Assembly (NCBI GenBank): GCA_023228025.1
Contig: JALOCD010000017.1
Span: forward strand, 1 to 50,531
From: Prolixibacteraceae bacterium
GTDB lineage: Bacteria > Bacteroidota > Bacteroidia > Bacteroidales > Prolixibacteraceae
Direction: 5' to 3'
DNA: 50,531 nucleotides
Shown in pieces: positions 9,535-18,773 of this stretch; positions within the stretch are counted from its first letter, which is position 1, and the number at the start of each line of letters is the position of its first letter. Both the position numbers and the translations under genes were made by a program. A model generated the notes under the pieces. That model worked only from the letters and a program-made list of their open reading frames with translations, was not told the origin of the DNA and did no database searches.

Positions 9535-10590
9535 ATGTCAATGCAATCAAGATCAATAATGAATGGACCAATTATCCATGCGATAAGAAAGGCAAAACTG
9601 TCTGTTCCATTTTGGTTGTTGGTTGGAATTGGCTTGTTTTCATCTACTGATTTAAAAGCCCAGGATCCGCAGTTTTCTCAATTCTATTCCAATCCGCTTT
9701 ACCTGAACCCGGCTTTCGCTGGAACCAGCAGCCATCCCCGGATTGTTACAAATTACCGGAACCAATGGCCCAGTTCCGGTAACACCTTTGTCACCTACAA
9801 TGCGTCGTTTGACCAGTATCTACCGGGGATGAAGGGGGCTATTGGCTTTCAGGCGCTTTACGACAGGGAGGTCAATGGGAACATCAATACCGTTCAGAGT
9901 TCATTCGTCTATTGTTATCACGTAAAAGTAAACGACCGGTTTTTTTTCACTTCTGCACTCCAGGCTGGATTCATTTTTAAGCAATTCAATACCAATGACT
10001 TGATTTTTCCAGGGATGATTAATCAGGAAAATGGTACGATCAATGGAAATTATGCCATTCCGGTAGAAAGTGGTCAAAAAATCTTTCCCGATTTCACTTT
10101 TGGAATGGTTGGTCAAAGGAATGATTACTATTTTGGCTTTGCACTCAGTCACCTGACCAATCCGAACCAATCCATCATAGAGGGCGACAGAATGGGAAAT
10201 TTGCCAATGAAATTCACATTGCATGCCGGGGCAAAAAGCCGCGACTTCGTAAGAGCGCTTTTTTCGAAGGGATTCTCGCTATCACCAAATGCCATTTACC
10301 AACAGCAGGGGGTTTTCAAACAGTTGAACCTGGGAATGTATATGGTTATTACCAACTCTTTAACTTTTGGTGCCTGGTACAGAAACAACCTTTCAGTCCG
10401 TCCTGATGCTGTTATCGGAATGATTGGTTATTCGACCCCCTTCTTTCAATTGGGTTACAGTTTCGATTATGTGCTTTCAGAACTCTCCACCTTCAGTATG
10501 GGCTCACATGAAATCTCCCTTATATTTTATCTGCAAAGAAACTTACGAAAGAGGGCATTTTACGATACTATGCGAATACCGACCCTCTGA
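9535..10590 (+). CDS. PorP/SprF family type IX secretion-associated membrane protein
   Basis: Outer membrane beta-barrel of the PorP/SprF family. Known members (SprF in Flavobacterium, PorP in Porphyromonas) are needed to export or anchor T9SS cargo, and SprF-type proteins pair with type B C-terminal-domain adhesins. A signal peptide ends near LKAQ (about residue 43). The mature start DPQFSQFYSNPLYLNPAFAG is the family hallmark, followed by alternating strands with GAIGFQALYDREVNG. The first Met gives a long leader; a second ATG eight codons later (9559) is an equally good start. It faces the giant adhesin gene at 10603 head-on with 12 bp between stop codons, so it is a likely partner of the three adhesins. 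Confidence 0.9.
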   Translation: MSMQSRSIMNGPIIHAIRKAKLSVPFWLLVGIGLFSSTDLKAQDPQFSQFYSNPLYLNPAFAGTSSHPRIVTNYRNQWPSSGNTFVTYNASFDQYLPGMKGAIGFQALYDREVNGNINTVQSSFVYCYHVKVNDRFFFTSALQAGFIFKQFNTNDLIFPGMINQENGTINGNYAIPVESGQKIFPDFTFGMVGQRNDYYFGFALSHLTNPNQSIIEGDRMGNLPMKFTLHAGAKSRDFVRALFSKGFSLSPNAIYQQQGVFKQLNLGMYMVITNSLTFGAWYRNNLSVRPDAVIGMIGYSTPFFQLGYSFDYVLSELSTFSMGSHEISLIFYLQRNLRKRAFYDTMRIPTL

Positions 10591-10602
10591 TTTCACGCTA
10601 CC

Positions 10603-13600
10603 TTACTCAATCAACATGACTGTTCCGGATTGGCGGTGCGCCATACCAAGAAAGTCGACGAACTCCAATATCCATATATAATTGCCTACCGGAGCCATTG
10701 ACCCGTTGGATAACCTTCCATCCCACCCCTTTATTTCATTTTTACACTCAAAAACCACATCGTTCCATCGGCTCAAAATCTTCAAATGGTAACCATCCTT
10801 TTGGACGCCAACAATATAGAGGAGAAACTGACGGTCATCCGGATTTTTCGCCGTTGGAGAAAAGGCATTCGGTGTAAAAATTTTTTGAATTGCGACAACC
10901 AGCTCTTTGGCAGTAGTGTCCTGACAACTGAATTCATTGAATACTGTTTGTTGGATTCTTTTTATCCCCACGCTGATAAAATCGTGTGATGGATTTTGCA
11001 GAAATGAGCGTGTCCCGTCACCAAAATCCCAAGCATATTGGTTGGCTTCTCTACTTTGATCGGTAAATGAGACCCGCGGCTGATCGTTATAAACCATGCT
11101 TGTATTCATCGAAAATCCCGCTTTAGGATTTGGATATACTGAAATATATTGCTTCTTGTCTATCAATCCATCACAGCCAGTAACTTTAGAGTGAGCAATT
11201 ACCAGGATATCAAATGATTGGTCAGGATTGAGGTAGGTATGGAAGATTTCGTCGCCAGATTGGGTTTTGCCATCCCCGAAATTCCACTGATAGTCCAACA
11301 GATCAATCTCATCATCCGGTTTTGCACTGAATTTTACCTGAAGCGGTGCACAGCCCGATTTGACATCAGAAGTGAAAGTGAACAGCGGTTTTCTCTTGAT
11401 ATTTATGACCTTGTTTTCACTTTTGCAGCCAAATTGCGAAATGACCTGCAGCCCTACCGTGGATGCAGGATGGTTGATTAGTTCAAAAACCAGGGGCCCG
11501 GGCGTGGTGCCAGGTGACTGAATGATTTCTTCGGAATCCAGTTTACCCAAGTCCCAGTAAAATTTATCCTTATCGGTAGACGAACCATTGTAGCTTAGCG
11601 TATTGTGACCAGGTTCAAGACAGGTCTCAGGATCCAATGAGAACCCGACAGTGGGAATCGGGGCAACATAGACCATTTCCTTTACCAGTGACTGATCGAC
11701 ACAACCGTTGCTACTTTCGACCGCCAATGAGACATCATAATGACCATCGGCCACATACGCATGGCTGGCATTGATTCCGGTTGATTTGTTGCCATCTCCC
11801 CAATCCCATTTGTATTGAACACCCAGGCCATTGTCGAAAGCATGGAACTCAAATAAGCCGTTCACACATTGAATGGGGTTTTGAACGGAAAAATCGGCTT
11901 TAGGTTTTGGAAATACACTAATCCATTGAGGCTTCAATAAAGTATCCCTGCATCCGGTTATTTTAGATTCGGCATATACGCTCACATCGTACGACTGCTT
12001 TGGATTTGGGAAGGTATAGGAAAACGGTGAACCACTACCAACATCATTGTTGCCCATGTTCCACTTGTAATCCAACTGATCCCCGCTTCTGTTCATGATT
12101 GCGCTTAGGTTTAGCGACAAGGGGGCACACCCTGCACTATCTGAAACGATGACTGAAAAGTCAGGTTTTCGTTGCAACCGAAGCTGCCTTTTCTCGCTGG
12201 AACAACCCTCTTTCGAAACAACCTGCAGTCCGATGGTCACTTTGGGTTGGTATTTCAGGTCAAAAATCAATGGCCCTTTTGTCAAACCAGGATTTTTAAT
12301 GATTTCGCCAGGCAGGAAACCGGATAAATCCCAGTTGTATTTTGCAAAATCATCTCCGGAACCTACATATTGGATGGATTGGGAACCTACTTTTAAACAC
12401 TGGTTGTCTTTCAGATCAAAATCAACAGTTGGTAATGGTTGAAACCTGAGGGAGAAAGTTGTATCAGCAGCACAACCATAATTACCGGTCGCGGTGAAGT
12501 TATATGAATATGCGCCAAACTGTGGAACCGTTGTAGAAAGAGCGGTAATTGATACAGCAGGATTGGTGCTGTGGAGTGAATACTGCACGGCATCCGTTGA
12601 AATATTCAAAGTGGTCGATTTGATACCGCAAAATACAGAATCCAACTTGCTGAAATTAAGCTTTGGAATTTTACCAACATTAATGTGAACCGTGTCTCTG
12701 GCAGTACAACCATATTTGTTGGTTACCAGGACACTGTAATTACCGGATGCATTGGCTGAAATCTTTTGGGTTGTCGCATTGGTCGACCATAGGGAGGAGG
12801 TAAAACCGGCGCCGGCGTCAAGGAGTTTGGAAGGTTCCCGACAGATGGTTGTATCTACGCCAAGGTTTACAACGGGATTGCTTTCAAAGACATAGACCTG
12901 ATTGTTCAGGGTGCATCCATCAGGAGTGGTAGCGGTTACCGAATAATATCCATTGTGGTTTACGGTGATTTTCTGGGTGGTCTCCCCGGTACTCCACTGA
13001 TAAGTAGAAAAATAAGGGCCTGCATCCAGTGTTTTGGTTTCACCATGGCACAACAAAATAGTATCCCTGGCAAAGTGGATGTCCCCACCGAGATCAAGCC
13101 GGGTACTCAGGTTAAACCCTACACCATATCCGTACGATTCAACTCCTCCAAACCCATATACATATGCAATGAAACCCTTGCCCGCCTCGGTACTGGCCAG
13201 GTTATGGCTTCCAACCCCAATCTGAACCTGCGCAAAAGCGTATCCGGTATTGGGAAGGGAGTTGAAGGAGATGGGATTAGTGTCCAGTTGGATTTGATTC
13301 ACCGCATCATCCCTGGTAACCACATTGACAAAAAATTTGTTGGTGATTTCGGGCGTGTCGTAGGCCACAAAGGTAACTTGTTCCCTTGTTTCATCTACCG
13401 GGCTGATTATCAGCATAGATGGATCACCATCCCAGACACCATCCGACGGCAGGGAAGGCGGCCGGTCCACATCGTTCGAGTTGCTGTACTGGGCCAACAA
13501 AACCGGATGATCGCATTCGATCAAAGAGGCCTCATTGTCGTTGAGCATGAATTCATAAAATTGGCCCCTGTCCCGTACCACAGGAGATTTTGCACCAATT

Positions 13601-14526
13601 CTGATGGTCGTCTGGTCGACGGAGGCGAGAATCCTGTAGGTGTCTTTGCCTCTTGATTTCAAAGGAACCGCTACAAATTTTCTGCCCCATGTGCGAAGCG
13701 GAGGTATTTGTTCGTAAAGATGGTCCCAGGCAGAGCTGGAAGTTACCGGAACCGTTGTGGCCCATGAGCCGGAATATACTGCAACCGGCTTATCACTTTT
13801 GATGTTACTGCCGGTCAAATCGCCCTGCCCATTCAGACCAGCAGCATTCATCGATTGTACCTGATACAGTTCACCCTTGTTCAGGGTAATCGTAAAGGGA
13901 ACATTGGCCGGTTTAAGCTGATCTGTGATCTTACTGGGCGTGATGGTAACCTGGGTCTGATCTTCCGAGGCAACCACCACAAATTCACTGTTTTTGCCGT
14001 TGGTGATGGTGATAAAACCACCACAGATAAGCGAGAATCCCGATACGGCATAATTGTGGGGTTCATAACACATGGCATAATATTCGTTGCCGAGCGCCTC
14101 GACCGGGAAAATGACTGCGGCATCTGCCGAATTATAACCCCAATTCATCGCGTAGAGGTTCAATGGTTGATCAGAAACCAGGTGAAGGGCCTTCCCTTCG
14201 ATATTTTCGGATCCTGATGGTTCCGCCAATGTTCTGTCAATTCGGTATTTTTTTGGAATATTCGGCTGCAAAACGTCGGAGACAATTTGGGTCCCCGGCC
14301 TTCCTACAGTTATGGTAAACTGACAATTAAACCTTGAGGTCACTGTCACTTCCAGATAATTTACCGGTACTGGTGTAGGACAACCAAAGCCGGGACGGTT
14401 TTCCATAAAGCCAAACCAAAATTCTTTCCCTTCTGTGGATTTGACACAAATATCCGCTGGGCCCAATGCAGAAAGCCTTGCGAGGTTAGAAAATACAAAT
14501 ATCAGAATAAGTCCATATTTGATCAT
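10603..14526 (-). CDS. Giant secreted adhesin: IgGFc-binding-type domain, PKD repeats, T9SS type B C-terminal domain
   Basis: A 1307-residue surface protein. Signal peptide about 1-20. Residues about 25-475 match the IgGFc-binding-type N-terminal domain, opening with STEGKEFWFGFMEN and ending in YGYGVGFNLS. About 475-610 holds two repeats of the form LG(V)DTTIC...LDAG...WST...GxYxV. About 780-1205 holds at least four PKD domains with WDFGDG-type motifs (YKWDWGDG, YQWNFGDG, YAWDFGDG). About 1215-1307 is the CHU_C/gliding-motility-associated C-terminal domain (TPNAFSP, SRWNDVVFE, GWDGRLSNG), the type B T9SS signal. Expected on the cell surface in an adhesion or gliding role. Closest relative is the next gene upstream. 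The ligand is unknown; IgG binding should not be assumed. Confidence 0.9.
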   Translation of the reverse strand: MIKYGLILIFVFSNLARLSALGPADICVKSTEGKEFWFGFMENRPGFGCPTPVPVNYLEVTVTSRFNCQFTITVGRPGTQIVSDVLQPNIPKKYRIDRTLAEPSGSENIEGKALHLVSDQPLNLYAMNWGYNSADAAVIFPVEALGNEYYAMCYEPHNYAVSGFSLICGGFITITNGKNSEFVVVASEDQTQVTITPSKITDQLKPANVPFTITLNKGELYQVQSMNAAGLNGQGDLTGSNIKSDKPVAVYSGSWATTVPVTSSSAWDHLYEQIPPLRTWGRKFVAVPLKSRGKDTYRILASVDQTTIRIGAKSPVVRDRGQFYEFMLNDNEASLIECDHPVLLAQYSNSNDVDRPPSLPSDGVWDGDPSMLIISPVDETREQVTFVAYDTPEITNKFFVNVVTRDDAVNQIQLDTNPISFNSLPNTGYAFAQVQIGVGSHNLASTEAGKGFIAYVYGFGGVESYGYGVGFNLSTRLDLGGDIHFARDTILLCHGETKTLDAGPYFSTYQWSTGETTQKITVNHNGYYSVTATTPDGCTLNNQVYVFESNPVVNLGVDTTICREPSKLLDAGAGFTSSLWSTNATTQKISANASGNYSVLVTNKYGCTARDTVHINVGKIPKLNFSKLDSVFCGIKSTTLNISTDAVQYSLHSTNPAVSITALSTTVPQFGAYSYNFTATGNYGCAADTTFSLRFQPLPTVDFDLKDNQCLKVGSQSIQYVGSGDDFAKYNWDLSGFLPGEIIKNPGLTKGPLIFDLKYQPKVTIGLQVVSKEGCSSEKRQLRLQRKPDFSVIVSDSAGCAPLSLNLSAIMNRSGDQLDYKWNMGNNDVGSGSPFSYTFPNPKQSYDVSVYAESKITGCRDTLLKPQWISVFPKPKADFSVQNPIQCVNGLFEFHAFDNGLGVQYKWDWGDGNKSTGINASHAYVADGHYDVSLAVESSNGCVDQSLVKEMVYVAPIPTVGFSLDPETCLEPGHNTLSYNGSSTDKDKFYWDLGKLDSEEIIQSPGTTPGPLVFELINHPASTVGLQVISQFGCKSENKVINIKRKPLFTFTSDVKSGCAPLQVKFSAKPDDEIDLLDYQWNFGDGKTQSGDEIFHTYLNPDQSFDILVIAHSKVTGCDGLIDKKQYISVYPNPKAGFSMNTSMVYNDQPRVSFTDQSREANQYAWDFGDGTRSFLQNPSHDFISVGIKRIQQTVFNEFSCQDTTAKELVVAIQKIFTPNAFSPTAKNPDDRQFLLYIVGVQKDGYHLKILSRWNDVVFECKNEIKGWDGRLSNGSMAPVGNYIWILEFVDFLGMAHRQSGTVMLIE

Positions 14527-14570
14527 CTCACAAAGATCGGATTTAAAAGGGCAAAATAGAAAAAGATGGA

Positions 14571-17500
14571 TTAAAAAATCAAAGTAACCGTGCCTTTCTG
14601 GTAATGGAATTTACCCAGAAAATCTTCATAGTTGAGTAACCAAACATAATTCCCGGCAGGAGCGAAAGAGCCATTCGATAACCTGCCGTCCCATCCTTTC
14701 AACTCATTCTTTGTCTCAAATACAATGTCGTTCCACCTGCTTACAATTTTAAGATGGTATCCCTTCTGAAGTACGCCATTGCAATAAGGAAAAAACTCCC
14801 TGTCGATTGGGTTCGGCGCACCAGGTGAAAACGAATTTGGCACAAATATTTTAAGCAAGGCAATAACAATCTGCTGAGAGGTCGTATCTGAACAGCCAAA
14901 TTCATTGATGGATTCAAGCATAACCTGCCTTGGTCCTACCACCCCGAATCTGTGGGTAGGATCTGGCACGTGAGAGAATAGTCCGTCACCAAAGGACCAA
15001 AGGTAATGGTCGGCGCCCGCAGATTGGTTGGTAAAAGTGGCGACAGGATTTTCATTGCTCAAGATCTTCTGATTGATGGTAAAGGCAGCTTTTGGCTCAG
15101 GAAACACTTTCACAAAAGCCGGTTTTGACAAGGTATCCTTACAACCTGTTGTCTTGGAATCTGCAAAAAGCGTGATGTCATAAACAGAATCAGGCAGAGG
15201 ATAAGTATGGGAAACTACAGAACCATCCGCCCGATTTCCATCCCCCAGGTTCCATTTGTAATCAACCTGGTCGACTTTATCTGCTGTTAATGCATTGAAG
15301 TCAACCACAAAAGGAATACATCCCGAACTATCTTTGACCTGTAGGGCAAACTTTGGAATCCGTTGCAATACCAGCCCCTTCTTTTCGCTGATACAACCAT
15401 ATTTTGAGGTAACCTGCAATTTTATTTCAGCTTTCGGCTTTTCCAGCAATTCAAAAACCAATGGTCCCTTTGTGTCTCCGGGATTTTTAATCAGTTCATT
15501 GGGCATAAATGCCGACAAGTCCCAGTTGTAGTGGTCCTTGTCATCGGCAGACCCTGTATATAGCAATGATTGCGGACCCGTTTTAAGGCATGTGTTTTCC
15601 ATGATGGAATATTCCACGTTGGGAACCGGCGCCGCATAGAGGAGATTCACCTTCTTGACCGTGTTGATACATTTTTTGTCGGTGGTGGCAGTCAGTTGAA
15701 CCGTATAGTATCCATCCTTAGCATATGAATGCGAGGCCCCTTTCCCCAGATGCTCCTGGATGCCATCCCCCCAATCCCAAAGATAATCCACCACATTCTC
15801 CGTATTGGTTGCCCCAAAATTAAATTGTAGCGGTTGGCACAAGAGCGAATCCTGCACAGAAAAATCCAAATCCGGGATTACACTGATCTCCTTGATAACC
15901 TGACTATTATGACAACCTAACTCCATGACATGCAGGAAAAGATCGCGTTTGGAACGGTCCATTCCTAATTTTACATGCATTTGCGTACGGCCAATCTCAT
16001 TCGCCAACGTATCTTTCGCAAAGACCCAGGTAAAACGGGTTATGCTCGGTTCCGCATCCCCGAGATATTTCGCATCCAGGCTATACCCGTAGCATGTTGT
16101 GTCGTCCACAGAGATTGTTACGGTTGGTATTTTATGAAATCCCATTGTAAAATTGGTATCTGACCTGCAGGTAAACTGATCGATGGACCTAAAATGAAAA
16201 GGGAAAGTCCCATATTTGGATACATTCGCCGAAAGACCGTTGATGGTGACAGAAGGGTCTTGGCTTGACAACACATATTCACCTTTATCGACTGAAATAT
16301 TAAGGTCGGTGGATTTGACACCGCACATCAGGGTATCCAATCTGCTAAGGTCCAATTTGGGATTATTTACGAAATTAACTGATATGTTATCCAGATTGTA
16401 ACAACCATATTTGTTCCGAACCCGAACCCCATAATTCCCAGGGGCTTTAACCAGATACGTTCTAAGTGTATCATCCGTTGTCCAGAGGTAGGCCGTTAAT
16501 CCTCCTCCGGCATCCAACAGTAGTGATCTTGGATTGCATATGGTGGTATCGTTTCCCAAATTCAACGTTGGTATTTCATGAAACCCCGCTTTGAAAATTG
16601 TATCGGCTATACATCCGTATGGATCAGTTGCGATGAAGGTAAATGGATAAGTGCCAAACTGAGGGACAGTTGCGGTTAAGCCATTGAAAGTTATCAGTGG
16701 ATTATCCGCCTTTAGCTGGTACTTACCTTTGTCCGCAGTAAGGTTAAAGGTAGAGACCTTGCTTCCGCACATCAGGGTATCGAGACCATTCAGATTGATT
16801 TTCGGTTTGTTGGCAAAAAACACATAAATTGAATCACTAACGGGACAATCGTATTTGTTTTTGGCAAGTACACGGTACATTCCCTGTGTTTGAGCTGTAA
16901 TAGACCTGACGGAATCCTTGGTATTCCAATTGTAGGAGAGGAAACCCGGTCCGGCATCCAGCTTAATTGTCTTTGGAATGCAAACGGTAGTATCGTTCCC
17001 AAGGTTGATGACCGGGTTGCTCACATAGGTATAGATGCTGTCCTTTAACGTACAGCCATCAGCAGTAGTAGCCGTTACTCTGGTATATCCAGCCTCGGTT
17101 ACAAATATCGTCTGGGTTGTATCTTTGGTGCTCCATAAAAATTTAGAAAAATGCGACCCTGCATCCAGAATTTTCGCCTGCCCTTTACAAAGCAAAATGG
17201 TATCCTTCACAAAATGGAGATCTCCACCCAGGTCCAGTTTGATGCTTAGGTTAAAGCCAACGCCATACCCATACGATTCAACTCCGCCGTAGCCATAAAC
17301 ATACGCTATAAATCCTTTGCCCGGTTCTGTACTGTTTAAATTATGGTTCCCCTTGGTGATTGCAATCTGTGCGTATGCATATACCGAGTTGGGCAATACC
17401 TGAAAAGTTACCGGTTGTCCATCCAAGGTTATGAAACTGCTGTATTCAATTTTTGTGACTACATTGACAAAATATTTGCTTTTGATGTTAGGAGAGTCAT

Positions 17501-18623
17501 AGGCAACGAAAGTAACGGCCTCCCTGGTTTCATCCACCGGACTGATTATCAACATAAGCGGGTCTCCGTCCCAGTTAGACTGACTTCCCCCTGCAGGCCT
17601 GTCAACACTGTTCGAAACCATATATTGGGCCAGCAGGATGGGATGGTCGCTTTCAATATATGAGGGTTGATCCTTCGTCAGCTTGAATTCATAAAACTGC
17701 CCTTTGCTCAACACAATTGTATTGTTGTTACCTATCCGGATACTTGTTTTGTCTTCAGATGCAATGATCCTGAATCGGTCTTCGCTCCTTCCTTTTAGTG
17801 GTACTGTGACAAACTTGCGGCCCCACGACCGTACCGGAGGGATTTGTTCATACAGGTGGTCCCAGGCATCAACATTGGAATCTGCCGGAATTGTTGTAGA
17901 CCATGAACCGGAATAAAAAGCAATGGGCTTATCACTTTTAATGTAGCTCCCTGTCAAATCCCCTTGCCCGGCCAAATTAGCATGGTTCATCGACTGAACC
18001 TGATAGAGTTGTCCCTTGTTTAATGTGATGGTAAAAGGTACGTTGGCAGCACGAAGCTGATCTGTAATCTTTGTGGGTGTAATTGAGATCTTGGTATTAT
18101 CCTCGGTAGCGACCACCAGGAACTCGCTGTTTTTCCCACTACCCGGCGCACCTGATGAACTTTCATTGATGTGTGGATCGTAACACATGGCATAATATTC
18201 GTTCCCGATGGCATCTATCGGGAATATAACGGCAGCATCTGCCGAATTAGGGCTCCAGTTCATTGCAAAAACATTCATCGGCATATCGGATACGATGTGA
18301 ATCGCCTTTTCTTCAACAACTTCGGAACCGATGGGTTCAACCTGTTGCCAGACCGGTTTAAACCGATATGGAGTATTTGGCTGTATCTGAACTGTGTATG
18401 ACGGGACAATAGAATTACCCAGGTAAACTTTGAAATTACAGGTAAAAGTGGAAGTACAGGTTATTTCCAGATAATGACCAGTCTGTTGATGCCGGCTCTC
18501 CATAAACCCCATCCAAAACTCTTTTCCTTCCGTCGATTTCATACAGCTACTTGAAGTACTTTGCGCACATAGTACCCCAGTTAGAAACAATAGAAAACAA
18601 AGTGTCAGACGGATTTTGATCAT
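14571..18623 (-). CDS. Giant secreted adhesin paralogue: IgGFc-binding-type domain, T9SS type B C-terminal domain
   Basis: A 1350-residue paralogue of the gene at 10603, which starts 44 bp after this stop. Signal peptide about 1-20 (ending VLCAQ). The IgGFc-binding-type domain spans about 28-460 and opens with the same STEGKEFWMGF motif. It has more LGNDTTIC...LDAG repeats than its neighbour (about 470-800), then PKD domains with YLWDWGDG, YKWNLGDG and YLWSFGDG, and ends in a CHU_C domain (VPNSFSPGAPNP, SRWNDIVFE, GWDGRLSNG). Near-identical blocks shared with the neighbour (for example KSDKPIAFYSGSW versus KSDKPVAVYSGSW) show duplication. Expected as a T9SS-exported surface protein; ligand unknown. 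Confidence 0.9.
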   Translation of the reverse strand: MIKIRLTLCFLLFLTGVLCAQSTSSSCMKSTEGKEFWMGFMESRHQQTGHYLEITCTSTFTCNFKVYLGNSIVPSYTVQIQPNTPYRFKPVWQQVEPIGSEVVEEKAIHIVSDMPMNVFAMNWSPNSADAAVIFPIDAIGNEYYAMCYDPHINESSSGAPGSGKNSEFLVVATEDNTKISITPTKITDQLRAANVPFTITLNKGQLYQVQSMNHANLAGQGDLTGSYIKSDKPIAFYSGSWSTTIPADSNVDAWDHLYEQIPPVRSWGRKFVTVPLKGRSEDRFRIIASEDKTSIRIGNNNTIVLSKGQFYEFKLTKDQPSYIESDHPILLAQYMVSNSVDRPAGGSQSNWDGDPLMLIISPVDETREAVTFVAYDSPNIKSKYFVNVVTKIEYSSFITLDGQPVTFQVLPNSVYAYAQIAITKGNHNLNSTEPGKGFIAYVYGYGGVESYGYGVGFNLSIKLDLGGDLHFVKDTILLCKGQAKILDAGSHFSKFLWSTKDTTQTIFVTEAGYTRVTATTADGCTLKDSIYTYVSNPVINLGNDTTVCIPKTIKLDAGPGFLSYNWNTKDSVRSITAQTQGMYRVLAKNKYDCPVSDSIYVFFANKPKINLNGLDTLMCGSKVSTFNLTADKGKYQLKADNPLITFNGLTATVPQFGTYPFTFIATDPYGCIADTIFKAGFHEIPTLNLGNDTTICNPRSLLLDAGGGLTAYLWTTDDTLRTYLVKAPGNYGVRVRNKYGCYNLDNISVNFVNNPKLDLSRLDTLMCGVKSTDLNISVDKGEYVLSSQDPSVTINGLSANVSKYGTFPFHFRSIDQFTCRSDTNFTMGFHKIPTVTISVDDTTCYGYSLDAKYLGDAEPSITRFTWVFAKDTLANEIGRTQMHVKLGMDRSKRDLFLHVMELGCHNSQVIKEISVIPDLDFSVQDSLLCQPLQFNFGATNTENVVDYLWDWGDGIQEHLGKGASHSYAKDGYYTVQLTATTDKKCINTVKKVNLLYAAPVPNVEYSIMENTCLKTGPQSLLYTGSADDKDHYNWDLSAFMPNELIKNPGDTKGPLVFELLEKPKAEIKLQVTSKYGCISEKKGLVLQRIPKFALQVKDSSGCIPFVVDFNALTADKVDQVDYKWNLGDGNRADGSVVSHTYPLPDSVYDITLFADSKTTGCKDTLSKPAFVKVFPEPKAAFTINQKILSNENPVATFTNQSAGADHYLWSFGDGLFSHVPDPTHRFGVVGPRQVMLESINEFGCSDTTSQQIVIALLKIFVPNSFSPGAPNPIDREFFPYCNGVLQKGYHLKIVSRWNDIVFETKNELKGWDGRLSNGSFAPAGNYVWLLNYEDFLGKFHYQKGTVTLIF

Positions 18624-18643
18624 GAAGAAAATGCCTTAAATCG

Positions 18644-18673
18644 TTGACAATTGAAAATGGACAATTGACAATG
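18644..18673. repeat. TTGACAAT-word repeat (family B)
   Basis: Degenerate period-7 array (ttgacaa ttgaaaa tggacaa ttgacaa tg) 20 bp upstream of the adhesin start at 18623. The same words form a larger array at 41663-41854. Confidence 0.7.
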
Positions 18674-18773
18674 ATATATCATACAGAATTTGTGAATTTT
18701 ACAAAAAAAATGTAACGAAAATAAATAATTCCCTACAGTTAAAAACAACGTCAAAAGATAGAAAAAAAACAGA

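Noticed and set aside
10591..10602. Terminator between porP/sprF-like gene and adhesin
   Set aside because: The 12-bp gap is too short and shows no hairpin; termination must lie inside the opposing genes or be factor-dependent.
12955..13656. 233-codon plus-strand open frame opposite the first adhesin
   Set aside because: Fully inside a well-supported minus-strand gene, no family resemblance; a shadow frame from biased codon use.
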